Counted from the first letter of the stretch, positions 10,001 through 17,025 are shown. The stretch: DNA of 24,708 nucleotides from Chitinophagaceae bacterium UBA1946 (GCA_002336815.1 DDEU01000016.1:1-24708); one strand, 5' to 3'. Notes: generated from the letters alone by a model not told the origin. Program-made: numbers and translations.

Positions 10001-11874
10001 TCGGTGAATACTCTTTCAAACGGTTTTTTACAATCCGTTTTTATCATGAATTTGGCCACCGGCGGGTTGATGTGTATATAGTTTGGAATGATCACGCTGT
10101 CAACACAACCGCCTTTCCAGATTTTCAATTTGATGTCAAAAAAGCCTGTGTCAAGATATTGATGTGAAGGATTTTGCAATGCTGAAGTGATGTGATCACC
10201 AAAATCCCACAGCCATTTTGTAGGTGCGCCGGTAGAATGATCGCTGAACAGGATGGTTTCCTTTGCACAGGCATTGGTGGGTGTGGCACTAAATGCTGGT
10301 ACCGGTTTATTGTTGGTGATGATGCCTCTTGTTACCCTGGCGGTATCAGTACAACCGCTTGCGGTGATAACGATCACCGAAACATTGTAAACCCCTTCCA
10401 GTAAATAAGTATTTGTTGGAGCCGCGGCAGTAGAAGTATTGCCATCTCCGAAATTCCATTCATAACTGGTAACAGCATCCGGCGCATTTACAGAAAGGTT
10501 GAATGTTTTTGCAAATGGCACGCAGCCGCTGTCGGGGATATTGGTGATGGTCGCTTTTGGCCTGGTAATATTGATGTAGCCAGCTTTTACCAGCGTATCG
10601 GCACATCCGTTTACGCCTGTAACAATGAGTTTGACTGCAAAGCTGCCAAAACTGTTATAGGTGTGTGATGGGTTTGCATCGGTAGATGTTTGATGATCGC
10701 CAAAATCCCAAAGATAGGTCGCTGCGTTTGCTGACTGGTCTGTAAAATTAACCGTGAACGGGGCTTTGCAATTGGATGTATCAGCGGCGGTAAACAAGGC
10801 TTTCGGCGTAGGCAGCACAGCGATGGGCTTGGTAATAGAATCTGTACATGCCCCAAAACTGGCTACCATCTTCACAAAGAAAGTACCGGCATGGTTAAAA
10901 GATTTTGAAGGATTTAATGCTGTCGATGTATCTCCATCTCCAAAACTCCAAAGCACCGAAGCCGGAGCTGGTGTAGAAGTATTGGTAAATCGAATAAGAC
11001 TGTTTTGACAAACGCTTGCAATCGTTGTAAAAGCTGCATTTACCGACCCTACTGTTACTGCATTTGTTTTGGTGATGGTATCAGCACAACCATTGCTGTT
11101 TGTTACGATCAGCTTTACGGTGTAAGTGCCGTTGGCCGTATAAGTGTGTGATGGATTGAGAAGGTTAGAAGTATTGCCATCCCCAAGATCCCATAAATAT
11201 GTTACTGCGCCCGTTCCGGTTGACTGGTTCCTGAAATTGATCGTTACGGGGGCTGTACAGGTTTGAGGATTGTCGTTAGTAAATTGAGCCAGCACACCGG
11301 AGTTGATCTGGATCATCGACTGCCTGGTGAGCGTTGAAACGCAACCACTGGAATTTTTAACCAGCAGGGTTACACTAAAATTTCTTGCTGAAGTATACAC
11401 ATGATCAGGGTGCTGTAAGCTGGAGGTGGCACCATCACCAAAATCCCATAACCACGAACTGATGCTTCCGCTTCCAGGATTTGATGCATCTGTAAAATGA
11501 ACCGGTAGCGGGTAACAGCCCGTTGTATCGGAGGATGAAAACTGAACCAGGGGTTTTGCAAACACTTCAATGTAATCTGCCTTTACGATCGAATCCTCGT
11601 TAATGGAATTTTTTGCGATCAGCTTAATTGTGTATTTGCCCGGGGTAAAATAGGTTGCTGACGGGTTTTGTAAAAATGAAATGGTACCGTTGCCAAGATC
11701 CCATTTCCATTGGCTAGGGTTTCCGGTGCTTTCATCAGTAAAACGTACGATCAGGGGCGAACAACCACTTGCAGGAGTTGCGCTGAAGCCTGGTACAACT
11801 TGTGCCGTTGCAGCAAAACTTACAGAGATGAATGCAAGCAGTAGCGATACTCGTAGAAAAATTCTTGAGTTCAT
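7063..11874 (-). CDS. Giant secreted PKD-repeat protein with T9SS type B sorting domain (upstream copy)
   Basis: 1603 aa from the ATG at 11874. A signal peptide (about residues 1-24, ending AATAQ) is followed by 15 PKD domains recognised by cores such as QWKWDLGNG, SWLWDFGDG, TYLWDFGDH and NFVWDFNDG. Three Ig-like domains follow (one with NCTNCASP), and then a canonical type B sorting domain in about the last 99 residues: NIFIPNTFSPNGDGTNDVF, LRIYNRWGETFFE, GWDGTNKGK and HRGNIALIK. Most PKD domains carry two cysteines, one near the start (SGCxP) and one near the end (GCxD), so one disulfide per domain is plausible outside the cell. The protein matches its downstream neighbour domain for domain. 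It is a predicted T9SS cargo, probably a surface adhesin or motility-related filament; substrate unknown. The lipoprotein gene upstream on the same strand is 139 bp away with no obvious terminator between. Confidence 0.93.
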   Translation of the reverse strand: MNSRIFLRVSLLLAFISVSFAATAQVVPGFSATPASGCSPLIVRFTDESTGNPSQWKWDLGNGTISFLQNPSATYFTPGKYTIKLIAKNSINEDSIVKADYIEVFAKPLVQFSSSDTTGCYPLPVHFTDASNPGSGSISSWLWDFGDGATSSLQHPDHVYTSARNFSVTLLVKNSSGCVSTLTRQSMIQINSGVLAQFTNDNPQTCTAPVTINFRNQSTGTGAVTYLWDLGDGNTSNLLNPSHTYTANGTYTVKLIVTNSNGCADTITKTNAVTVGSVNAAFTTIASVCQNSLIRFTNTSTPAPASVLWSFGDGDTSTALNPSKSFNHAGTFFVKMVASFGACTDSITKPIAVLPTPKALFTAADTSNCKAPFTVNFTDQSANAATYLWDFGDHQTSTDANPSHTYNSFGSFAVKLIVTGVNGCADTLVKAGYINITRPKATITNIPDSGCVPFAKTFNLSVNAPDAVTSYEWNFGDGNTSTAAAPTNTYLLEGVYNVSVIVITASGCTDTARVTRGIITNNKPVPAFSATPTNACAKETILFSDHSTGAPTKWLWDFGDHITSALQNPSHQYLDTGFFDIKLKIWKGGCVDSVIIPNYIHINPPVAKFMIKTDCKKPFERVFTDQSIGADEWHWDFGDGVTSTVPSPVHIYTTTGIFVVTLKVINNTYGCDFTTSKQIQIVNSKAQFTATDTIVCKGSNVRFNTGLSIADVSNLNWNFGDGSSSINSPRPQNYMDHIFSRTGVFTVRLAMSDILGCSDTLIKRAYIAVSGPTAKFSPAVPGACLNSAVTFKDSSLTDGTHAIQQWQWQYGDSTSETLTAAPFEHTYGAPGSYTVKLKVTDSNGCADSTSLAASLIISKPTANFTSVDTLSCPGRPVRFVSQSTGPLLTYKWSFGDNTSAVASNPSHAYNSDGTYSVKLVITDQYGCTDSTFKTDFINIKSPVSHFIMSDSASNCPPLVINFTNQSSNAVSIKWDFGDSTTSLQPNPAHFYNYPGIYFVKLTVTGQGGCTSTYQRRVVIKGPQGVFSYNPTSGCNPVTVNFTANTAGQNNFVWDFNDGSTVSSANSRITYTYTYPGRYIPKMILIDQTGCQVPITGDDTIVVSDIKANFGYTNRLLCDSGIISFTDSSVATNDVIASYKWNLGNGNTSASQHPVYHYSSTGIFYPSLVVTTQKGCSDTLQSTIPVKIVSSPNINLSASANGCAPLSVTFNSQVVVPDTSSLSWQWSFANGNTSTAASPALQHYTNAGQYTITLVATNSSGCKDTATKLVEAYAIPVVSAGSDFILCKGSSKTMQATGAATYSWSPATALNCTNCASPATATLNNITYTVTGTSANGCTAKDSIAVTVKSKLVLTHSNSDSICRGQSKKLSAGGAHTYSWTPANTLDNASISEPTATPDTTTTYRIIGSDDVGCFKDTGYISLRVNPIPTVEAGVDKTINVGQTIDLVPVISPDVNWVNWQPTTGLFRNDYPGITVKPSENTEYTVEVKNKGGCTAKGRVTVFVICNGSNIFIPNTFSPNGDGTNDVFYPRGTGVFKIKTLRIYNRWGETFFEKTNFDANNPSYGWDGTNKGKQLNPDVFIYTLEVVCDNGSVLTHRGNIALIK

Positions 11875-12013
11875 GGATAGTGGCTTTTGTTTTTATTCTG
11901 GTTGCATGGCAGGATACTCCACGCAACACATTATATAACTCCAAAAAGCCTTAAAAATTGTGATGCAAAGCAGAAATAATGGCTGGCGGCGCTGGATATG
12001 CTTTTATGTGCAA

Positions 12014-12478
12014 TTATAACCTTCTCATGTGCAGTATTTTGGGGGCTGTAGATCCCCAGGGTGCCAGTTCCATGATCGGCAGTGATTTTTTGGTAAAGCG
12101 CCAGGCCCTGTTGATAAAGGCAAAGGAGGCAGGAGGAACAGGGCTATTTAAATTGATCACCAGTTTGCCATAATCCTCATTGCTGGTCCAGGTTCCCGAA
12201 TAGGTAACGCCTGCTTTTGTTCCCGTCATCGGCCCGTCATAGTAGGAACTGCCTTTTGTAAGTATAAAAGTGTACCCGTCAAAATCACTGGTTTTATCCG
12301 TGCTGTCGTCAAGCGCATAGTTCACAACAAATTGCTTGTTCAAAATATTGTCTTCAAAATATTTCTGCAGTGTATTTTGCGAAACAACCGGAACCGCTTT
12401 TTTACAACTGCTCAGCAGCAGCATGGCTGCACACAGCAAAGCAATGATATACCTGTTATTGAAAATGAGGGTCGACAT
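12014..12478 (-). CDS. Small lipoprotein of unknown function, possibly lipocalin-like
   Basis: 154 aa if started at the ATG at 12478 (MSTLIFNN), which places a lipoprotein signal directly at the N-terminus: a hydrophobic stretch and lipobox LLSSC, then KK. A longer frame begins at 12514, but its 12 extra residues would sit before the signal peptide. The mature part has a helix-like segment (NTLQKYFEDNILNKQ) and then short alternating strands: FVVNYALDDSTDKTSDFDGY, SGTWTSNEDYGKLVINL and WRFTKKSLPIMEL. This D-x(2)-DKT-x(2)-F-x-GY ... GTW ... pattern resembles lipocalin-like lipoproteins common in Chitinophagaceae, from memory and without a search. On the minus strand TAAATTTG (12491-12484) lies just before the start and could be a -7 box of a nearly leaderless transcript; the evidence is weak. 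It is the first gene of the minus-strand PKD block. Confidence 0.75.
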   Translation of the reverse strand: MSTLIFNNRYIIALLCAAMLLLSSCKKAVPVVSQNTLQKYFEDNILNKQFVVNYALDDSTDKTSDFDGYTFILTKGSSYYDGPMTGTKAGVTYSGTWTSNEDYGKLVINLNSPVPPASFAFINRAWRFTKKSLPIMELAPWGSTAPKILHMRRL

Positions 12479-12657
12479 ATTTTCAAATTTACGGATATTA
12501 TGATTCTGTGACATGCTGCTGTGATTTTTTCACTGCATTTTAGCACATGTTCTTCTTTAAAAGCCCTGTGCTGCAAATGCTCACCATGGAACGCTTTACG
12601 AAGCATAAAATTGTGCAGTAATGAAATGCGGGCAGTACGGGGCTGTTTTTTATAAAC

Positions 12658-12691
12658 TTTGTTTACAGGTTCATTGTTTTAAATAGCTTTA
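12658..12691 (+). promoter_or_regulatory. Possible Bacteroidota-type promoter of the Nif3-family gene
   Basis: TTTG at 12658-12661 and TAGCTTTA at 12684-12691 (one mismatch to TAnnTTTG), 22 bp apart, end 17 bp before the ATG at 12709. The spacing is at the long end and the second box imperfect, so this is only a candidate. Confidence 0.3.
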
Positions 12692-12708
12692 CGCCACAAA
12701 TAGTACGG

Positions 12709-13806
12709 ATGAAAATTAAGGAGATCACCGGTTTTCTCGAAACCATAGCGCCGGTTCAATTACAGGAATCTTACGACAATGCCGGGCTGCTGGCAGGCGA
12801 CCCGGAATGGGACTGCACCGGTATCATCGTTGCGCTGGACACTATCGAGGATGTAATTGCAGAAGCGATGGAAAAAAAATGTAACCTGGTGGTTGCCCAT
12901 CACCCCATCATTTTTGGCGGCCTTAAAAAGCTTGCCGGGCGAACTTATGTAGAAAGAACGGTGATCAAGGCCATCAAAAATGATATTGCTATCTACGCCA
13001 TTCATACCAACCTCGATAATGTGCTGCACGGAGTAAATGGAAAAATAGCAGATCTGCTGGGCCTTGTTAACCGGCAACCGCTATTGCCCAAACAGGGTTT
13101 GTTGAAAAAGCTATTTGTATTTGTACCTTCCACTCATGCCGAAAAAGTAAGGGATGCCATTTTTAGCGCCGGGGCCGGGCATATCGGCAATTACAGCGAA
13201 TGCAGTTTTAATGCGGCAGGCGACGGCACTTACCTGGCAAAAGAGGGCGCCAATCCTTTCATGGGCAAAGTTGGTGAAAGACATACCGAGCCGGAAATTA
13301 AAATGGAGATCGTTTTTCAGCCCTGGCTGCAGGAGGCAATCATTAGCGCTATGCTGGCTGCACATCCCTATGAAGAAGTTGCCTACGATATCATAGCCCT
13401 GGAAAATGCCTGGGCTTCTGCCGGCAGCGGCTTATTGGGGCAGCTTCCCCAGCCGATGAGCGAAACAGCTTTTTTAACATTGCTTAAGGATAGCTTTGGT
13501 CTTAAGTTGGTAAAACACACCGGACTCAGGGGTAAACAGGTGAGTAAAATAGCAGTTTGCGGCGGTGCCGGCTCGTTTCTTACCAAAACGGCCATCGCAG
13601 CAGGCGCAGATGTTTATGTTACCGCAGATATCAAGTACCACGAGTTTTTTGATGCCGATCGGCGCCTCGTACTGGCAGATATTGGCCACTACGAAAGTGA
13701 ACAGCACAGCATTAGCTTAGTTTTTGATATTTTGAAACAAAAATATCCTACCTTCGCCGTCCTGAAAACGGGAGTAAACACCAACCCGGTGCATTATTTT
13801 TTTTAA
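12709..13806 (+). CDS. Nif3-like dinuclear metal-centre protein (YqfO/YbgI family) with CutA/PII-like insert
   Basis: 365 aa, the usual length of the long Nif3 form. Metal ligands are visible: H64-H65 in VVAHHPIIFGG, H99 and D103 in AIHTNLDNV, and H327/E331 in GHYESEQ near the C-terminus. Between the two Nif3 halves (about residues 120-235) lies an inserted domain (KKLFVFVPSTHAEKVRDAIF ... AAHPYEEVAYDI) that fits the CutA/PII-like insertion of YqfO. The family forms hexameric toroids with a two-metal centre. It is often annotated as GTP cyclohydrolase 1 type 2, but its cellular role is not settled, so no gene symbol is given. The start ATG at 12709 puts the conserved KIKEITGFLE at the N-terminus. 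The next gene begins 57 bp downstream without a terminator, so the pair is probably an operon. Confidence 0.93.
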   Translation: MKIKEITGFLETIAPVQLQESYDNAGLLAGDPEWDCTGIIVALDTIEDVIAEAMEKKCNLVVAHHPIIFGGLKKLAGRTYVERTVIKAIKNDIAIYAIHTNLDNVLHGVNGKIADLLGLVNRQPLLPKQGLLKKLFVFVPSTHAEKVRDAIFSAGAGHIGNYSECSFNAAGDGTYLAKEGANPFMGKVGERHTEPEIKMEIVFQPWLQEAIISAMLAAHPYEEVAYDIIALENAWASAGSGLLGQLPQPMSETAFLTLLKDSFGLKLVKHTGLRGKQVSKIAVCGGAGSFLTKTAIAAGADVYVTADIKYHEFFDADRRLVLADIGHYESEQHSISLVFDILKQKYPTFAVLKTGVNTNPVHYFF

Positions 13807-13863
13807 AAAAACAGTTACCGGGATGATAAATCCTTACAGTACAAATACAAATAACAAATTACT

Positions 13864-14619
13864 ATGGCTTCAGTAAAAGACTTTTCAGTAGAAGAAAAAT
13901 TAAGATCATTGGTGCGCCTTCAGAAAGTGGATGGCAAGCTGGATGAAATTCAGATTTTAAAAGGAGAACTTCCGATTGAAGTAAAGGATCTTGAAGACGA
14001 AATTGAAGGATTGCATGCCCGCCAGGTGAGAGTGGAAGAGGAGATCAATGGAATGCAGGAATTCATTGCCCAGAAAAAAGAAGCCATTAAAGACGCTGAG
14101 GCACTGATAAAAAAATATGAAAAGCAAAGTGAGAATGTAAAAAATAACCGGGAGTTTGAAGCCATCAACAAAGAAATTGAGATGCAAACCCTGGAAGTAA
14201 AACTCTGCGAAAAGCACATCAAAGATGCTACAGAAGAAATTGCTGAAAAAGCAAAACAACTGGAAATAGCTAAAAAAGCGGTGAGTACCAAGGAAGGTAA
14301 CCTTAGCGGCAAAAAAGGCGAACTCGAAAAGATCATCAGTGAAACGGAGAAAGAAGAAAAGCACTACGATGACCTGGCTGCTGATGCAAGATCTCACGTA
14401 GACGAACGCCTGCTTACCAGTTATGACAGGATCAGGAAGAGCTATCGCAATGGACTGGCCGTAGTGCCGGTAGAAAGGGATAGCTGCGGTGGTTGTTTCC
14501 ATGCGATTCCCCCACAAAGACAGAGTGAGATCAAACTGCGTAAAAAAGTGATCGTATGCGAAAACTGCGGCAGAATACTGGTTGATACAGACCTGAACGA
14601 CAGCATCGAGATCAAATAA
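13864..14619 (+). CDS. Coiled-coil C4-type zinc-ribbon protein (COG1579/zf-RING_7 family)
   Basis: 251 aa. Residues about 10-185 are almost wholly charged helical sequence (long antiparallel coiled coil rich in K, E and A). The C-terminal ribbon carries two CxxC knuckles: C208/C211 (SCGGCFHAIPPQ) and C232/C235 (VCENCGRIL), separated by 20 residues. This is the signature of the family known as DUF164/zf-RING_7, which includes chlamydial CdsZ; a general nucleic-acid or protein-binding role is suspected but not established. No signal peptide, so it is cytoplasmic. It lies just downstream of the Nif3-family gene, is closed by a strong terminator, and probably shares that gene's promoter. The antisense frame covering most of the gene is a by-product of its composition. 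Confidence 0.9.
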   Translation: MASVKDFSVEEKLRSLVRLQKVDGKLDEIQILKGELPIEVKDLEDEIEGLHARQVRVEEEINGMQEFIAQKKEAIKDAEALIKKYEKQSENVKNNREFEAINKEIEMQTLEVKLCEKHIKDATEEIAEKAKQLEIAKKAVSTKEGNLSGKKGELEKIISETEKEEKHYDDLAADARSHVDERLLTSYDRIRKSYRNGLAVVPVERDSCGGCFHAIPPQRQSEIKLRKKVIVCENCGRILVDTDLNDSIEIK

Positions 14620-14641
14620 ATATTGATCAATAAAAAATACT

Positions 14642-14675
14642 GAAAGCACTTCTCTCCGAAGTGCTTTCTTTTTTT
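14642..14675 (+). terminator. Strong intrinsic terminator after the zinc-ribbon gene
   Basis: A perfect 11-bp stem, GAAAGCACTTC (14642-14652) with GAAGTGCTTTC (14658-14668), loop TCTCC, followed by seven T. It separates the Nif3/zinc-ribbon unit from recN. Confidence 0.9.
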
Positions 14676-14743
14676 GCAACAAACTTTAGCATGCGATCTT
14701 TTTAAATGAAAGATGAAAAATGGCTAATTTGCCAACTTATTTT

Positions 14744-16408
14744 ATGCTCAGGAAACTATACATATCCAATTATGCCATCATAGACGAGATCAGCATTCAT
14801 TTTTCGGCGAACCTGAATATCATTACCGGCGAAACCGGTGCTGGCAAAAGTATTTTGATGGGAGCCCTTAGCCTGATACTGGGCGAACGGGCAGAAAGCA
14901 ACGTGTTGCTGAACAAAGAAAAAAAATGCGTGGTGGAAGGTCATTTTGATGCAGGTAAAAATGCTGCTGTAAAAAGCTTTGTTACTGCCAACGACCTCGA
15001 TTCAGAAGATGAATTGGTGTTGAGAAGGGAGATCGCCGTAAATGGAAAGTCAAGGGCTTTTATCAATGATACTCCCGTAAACCTCAACCAGCTTAAAGAA
15101 GTCAGTGCTTTACTGGTTGATCTGCACCAGCAGTTTGATACCCAGGAATTGGGCAGCAACGATTTTCAAAGAACCATACTGGATGCCATTGCCGGCAACA
15201 CCGAGTTGATGCCCGAATACAGCAGTCTTTTTGCTGCTTATAAAATGGCAGTGAAACAATTGGAACTGCTCAGGAAACAGCAGCAGGAGGCCAATGCAAC
15301 GCTCGACTACAACCAGTTTATTTTTGATGAACTGGACGAAGCTGGTTTTGTTGAAAATGAAATTGAATCCCTGGATGCGGAGTTGAAATTACTAAGCAAT
15401 GCAGAAGAGGTAAAGCAGCAATTGGCCGCTATCTTTTTCGACTTGAAAGAACGGGAGCAGCCATTGGTGCAGCAACTTAAAATGCTGGCTTCCCGGCTGC
15501 AGGCATTGAAACAATATCATCCATCACTGGAGGACTTGGGCAACCGTATCGAAAGCGCCAGGCTTGAACTGGATGATGTGGCGGGCAGCGTGGAAGAGAT
15601 CACCGATTCAATACAATACAACCCCGAAAGGTTGCAGTTGGTGAACGATAAGCTATCGCTTGGCTATCGGCTCCTGAAAAAGCACAATGTAGTTACCACA
15701 AATGAATTACTTGGGATAAAAGAAAGTTTACAGCAAAAATTATTGGTGATCTCCAATGCCGGTGAAGCCATCCTGGCAAAAGAAACTGAGGTAAAGACCC
15801 TGCTCGAGGCCTGTTTAAAATTTGCCGCTTCAATATCAGGGAACAGATCAAAGGCTGCCAAACCATTTGCTGACAAGATTAATGGCCTGTTGAAGCAGGT
15901 TGGTATGCCCAACGCCTTATTAAAAGTGCAACTGGCACCCAAAGAATTGAATGAATACGGTGCCGACAGCATTTTATTCCTCTTTGACGCCAACAAAACG
16001 GGTCAATTTGAACCACTCCATAAGGTTGCAAGTGGTGGCGAATTAAGCAGGTTGATGTTGTGCATTAAATCTATTGTGGCCCGTAAGCTGAAACTGGCAA
16101 CCCTCATTTTTGATGAGGTTGATACCGGCATCAGCGGCGAAGCTGCTAGGCAGGTGGGCATCTTAATGAAAGAGCTGGCTGCTGATCACCAGGTGATGTC
16201 TATTACGCACCAGCCGCAGATCGCCGCCAAAGCTGCCGCTCATTATTTTGTGTTTAAAAAACAGGTAAACGGAAAGATATCTACAGGGGTGCGTCTCCTC
16301 GAAAAACAGGAACGTATTGATGTGATCGCCCAAATGCTGGGCGGCGAAAAGCCAAGTGATGCAGCCCTTCAAAATGCAAAGGAAATGGTAGAAGCTGGTG
16401 CCAGTTAA
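14744..16408 (+). CDS. recN: DNA repair protein RecN
   Basis: 554 aa from the ATG at 14744. An in-frame ATG at 14720 would add eight residues, but the RecN family begins with the equivalent of MLRKLYISNYAIID, so the later start is preferred. Walker A GETGAGKS is at residues 29-36; a long central coiled coil covers about residues 150-370; the ABC signature SGGELSR starts at S430; Walker B LIFDEVDTGISG contains D457/E458, followed by the SITHQPQ switch. This is an SMC-like cohesin ATPase acting in recombinational repair of double-strand breaks. TAATTTG at 14724-14730 resembles a -7 box and would give a very short leader, which would also favour the later start, but no -33 box supports it. No SOS box is obvious. 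The gene stands alone between a terminator and the promoter of the next gene. Confidence 0.95.
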   Translation: MLRKLYISNYAIIDEISIHFSANLNIITGETGAGKSILMGALSLILGERAESNVLLNKEKKCVVEGHFDAGKNAAVKSFVTANDLDSEDELVLRREIAVNGKSRAFINDTPVNLNQLKEVSALLVDLHQQFDTQELGSNDFQRTILDAIAGNTELMPEYSSLFAAYKMAVKQLELLRKQQQEANATLDYNQFIFDELDEAGFVENEIESLDAELKLLSNAEEVKQQLAAIFFDLKEREQPLVQQLKMLASRLQALKQYHPSLEDLGNRIESARLELDDVAGSVEEITDSIQYNPERLQLVNDKLSLGYRLLKKHNVVTTNELLGIKESLQQKLLVISNAGEAILAKETEVKTLLEACLKFAASISGNRSKAAKPFADKINGLLKQVGMPNALLKVQLAPKELNEYGADSILFLFDANKTGQFEPLHKVASGGELSRLMLCIKSIVARKLKLATLIFDEVDTGISGEAARQVGILMKELAADHQVMSITHQPQIAAKAAAHYFVFKKQVNGKISTGVRLLEKQERIDVIAQMLGGEKPSDAALQNAKEMVEAGAS

Positions 16409-16429
16409 ATATCTTTTTTGCCCAAAAAC

Positions 16430-16459
16430 TTGCATAATTCAAATTAAGTAGTAGTTTTG
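16430..16459 (+). promoter_or_regulatory. Consensus Bacteroidota housekeeping promoter for the repeat lipoprotein gene
   Basis: TTG at 16430-16432 and a perfect TAnnTTTG box (TAGTTTTG) at 16452-16459, exactly 19 bp apart, match the -33/-7 consensus of the Bacteroidota primary sigma factor. The predicted start is near 16465, leaving an A-rich leader of about 25 nt before the ATG at 16490, typical of strongly expressed genes in this phylum. Confidence 0.7.
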
Positions 16460-16489
16460 CAGCCAATTAAAATTAAAAATAAAACTCAA

Positions 16490-16792
16490 ATGAAAAAATT
16501 ACTTGCTATTCTCGCTGTTGCTGGTTTTATGACATCTTGCAACAATTCTGGTGAAACATCTGCAACAACTGCTGTTGATTCTACTGTTAAAGCTGCTGAT
16601 TCTACAGCTAAACAAGCTGTGTCTTCTGCTGATTCTACAATAAAAGCTGCTGCTGATACAATGAAAGCTACTGCTGATACAATGAAAGCTGCTGTGAAAG
16701 AAGGTGCTGAAAAAATGAAAGAAGGCGCTGAAAAAATGAAAGAAGGTGCTGATAAAATGGCAGATAAAGCTAAAGAAGCTGTAAAACACTAA
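16490..16792 (+). CDS. Small lipoprotein with amphipathic 7-residue repeats
   Basis: 100 aa from the ATG at 16490 (MKKLLAILAV); an upstream in-frame TTG is not needed and lies inside the promoter box. A lipoprotein signal with lipobox MTSC puts the lipidated cysteine at residue 16. The mature protein is low-complexity and helical, made of Ala, Lys, Glu, Asp, Thr and Met: first AADSTxK-type units, then ADTMKAT/ADTMKAA, then EGAEKMK twice and EGADKMA. These are 7-residue units of the kind seen in LEA-like or apolipoprotein-like amphipathic helices. Alanine is encoded almost only by GCT, unlike the neighbouring genes, which with the consensus promoter and strong terminator suggests an abundant protein. 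It is probably anchored to a membrane and could contact the envelope or protect against stress; the function is unknown. Confidence 0.85.
   Translation: MKKLLAILAVAGFMTSCNNSGETSATTAVDSTVKAADSTAKQAVSSADSTIKAAADTMKATADTMKAAVKEGAEKMKEGAEKMKEGADKMADKAKEAVKH
16652..16762 (+). repeat. Tandem 21-bp repeats within the small lipoprotein gene
   Basis: Two 21-bp units at 16652-16672 and 16673-16693 (GCTGATACAATGAAAGCTxCT) are followed by three at 16700-16720, 16721-16741 and 16742-16762 (GAAGGxGCTGAxAAAATGxxA). Each encodes one 7-residue helical unit. The near identity of the copies suggests recent slippage or gene-internal duplication, so copy number may vary between strains. Confidence 0.8.
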
Positions 16793-16811
16793 TCAAGGAA
16801 TTTTTCGATAA

Positions 16812-16846
16812 ACAAAGCCCCGGTTATCCGGGGCTTTGTTGTTTTT
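16812..16846 (+). terminator. Very strong intrinsic terminator after the small lipoprotein gene
   Basis: A perfect 12-bp stem ACAAAGCCCCGG (16812-16823) with CCGGGGCTTTGT (16828-16839), loop TTAT, followed by TGTTTTT. It lies 20 bp past the stop. Confidence 0.92.
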
Positions 16847-16918
16847 AGCACAGTTGGTTGGTTGCACGGGCAACAACGGGCAAAAGGAGCGTTTTAAAAC
16901 ATAACCTTAACTTTTCTT

Positions 16919-16956
16919 AAAAAGGTATCAATGAAAATTGATACCTTTTATTTTTA
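16919..16956. terminator. Second terminator-like hairpin, probably bidirectional
   Basis: A 13-bp perfect stem (16920-16932 with 16937-16949, around GGTATCAAT/ATTGATACC) closed by a GAAA tetraloop, with A-rich sequence on the left and TATTTTTAAT on the right. It lies between the lipoprotein terminator and the histidine kinase gene, and no gene end calls for it. It may be a back-up terminator or the end of a small transcript. Confidence 0.5.
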
Positions 16957-17025
16957 ATATTACCCGCTGCTGGGTATGTATGCTCAGCATCCAACCATTT
17001 ATATTGCACCTGAAACCTGCACGAT

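Noticed and set aside
2053..11874. Many ORFs of 60-160 codons on the plus strand and in other minus-strand frames across the PKD genes
   Set aside because: They lie wholly inside two long coding frames with clear domain structure, have no recognisable domains or start signals, and arise from codon composition.
945..12478. Mobile element or integrated island carrying the adhesin block
   Set aside because: No transposase, integrase, tRNA, flanking direct repeats or insertion-sequence ends were found; the flanks are ordinary core genes.
13950..14682. Long antisense ORFs (128 and 241 codons) over the zinc-ribbon gene
   Set aside because: They are rich in Phe and Ser as a mirror of Lys/Glu codons on the plus strand; the sense frame has a full coiled-coil/zinc-ribbon domain.
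16652..16762. Possible CRISPR array or satellite from the 21-bp repeats
   Set aside because: The repeats are directly adjacent without spacers, are in frame and encode a regular 7-residue protein repeat.
16499..16789. Antisense ORF with a repeated FFHFFS pattern over the small lipoprotein gene
   Set aside because: It is the complement of the 21-bp repeats encoding EGAEKMK units; the sense frame has a promoter, lipobox and terminator.
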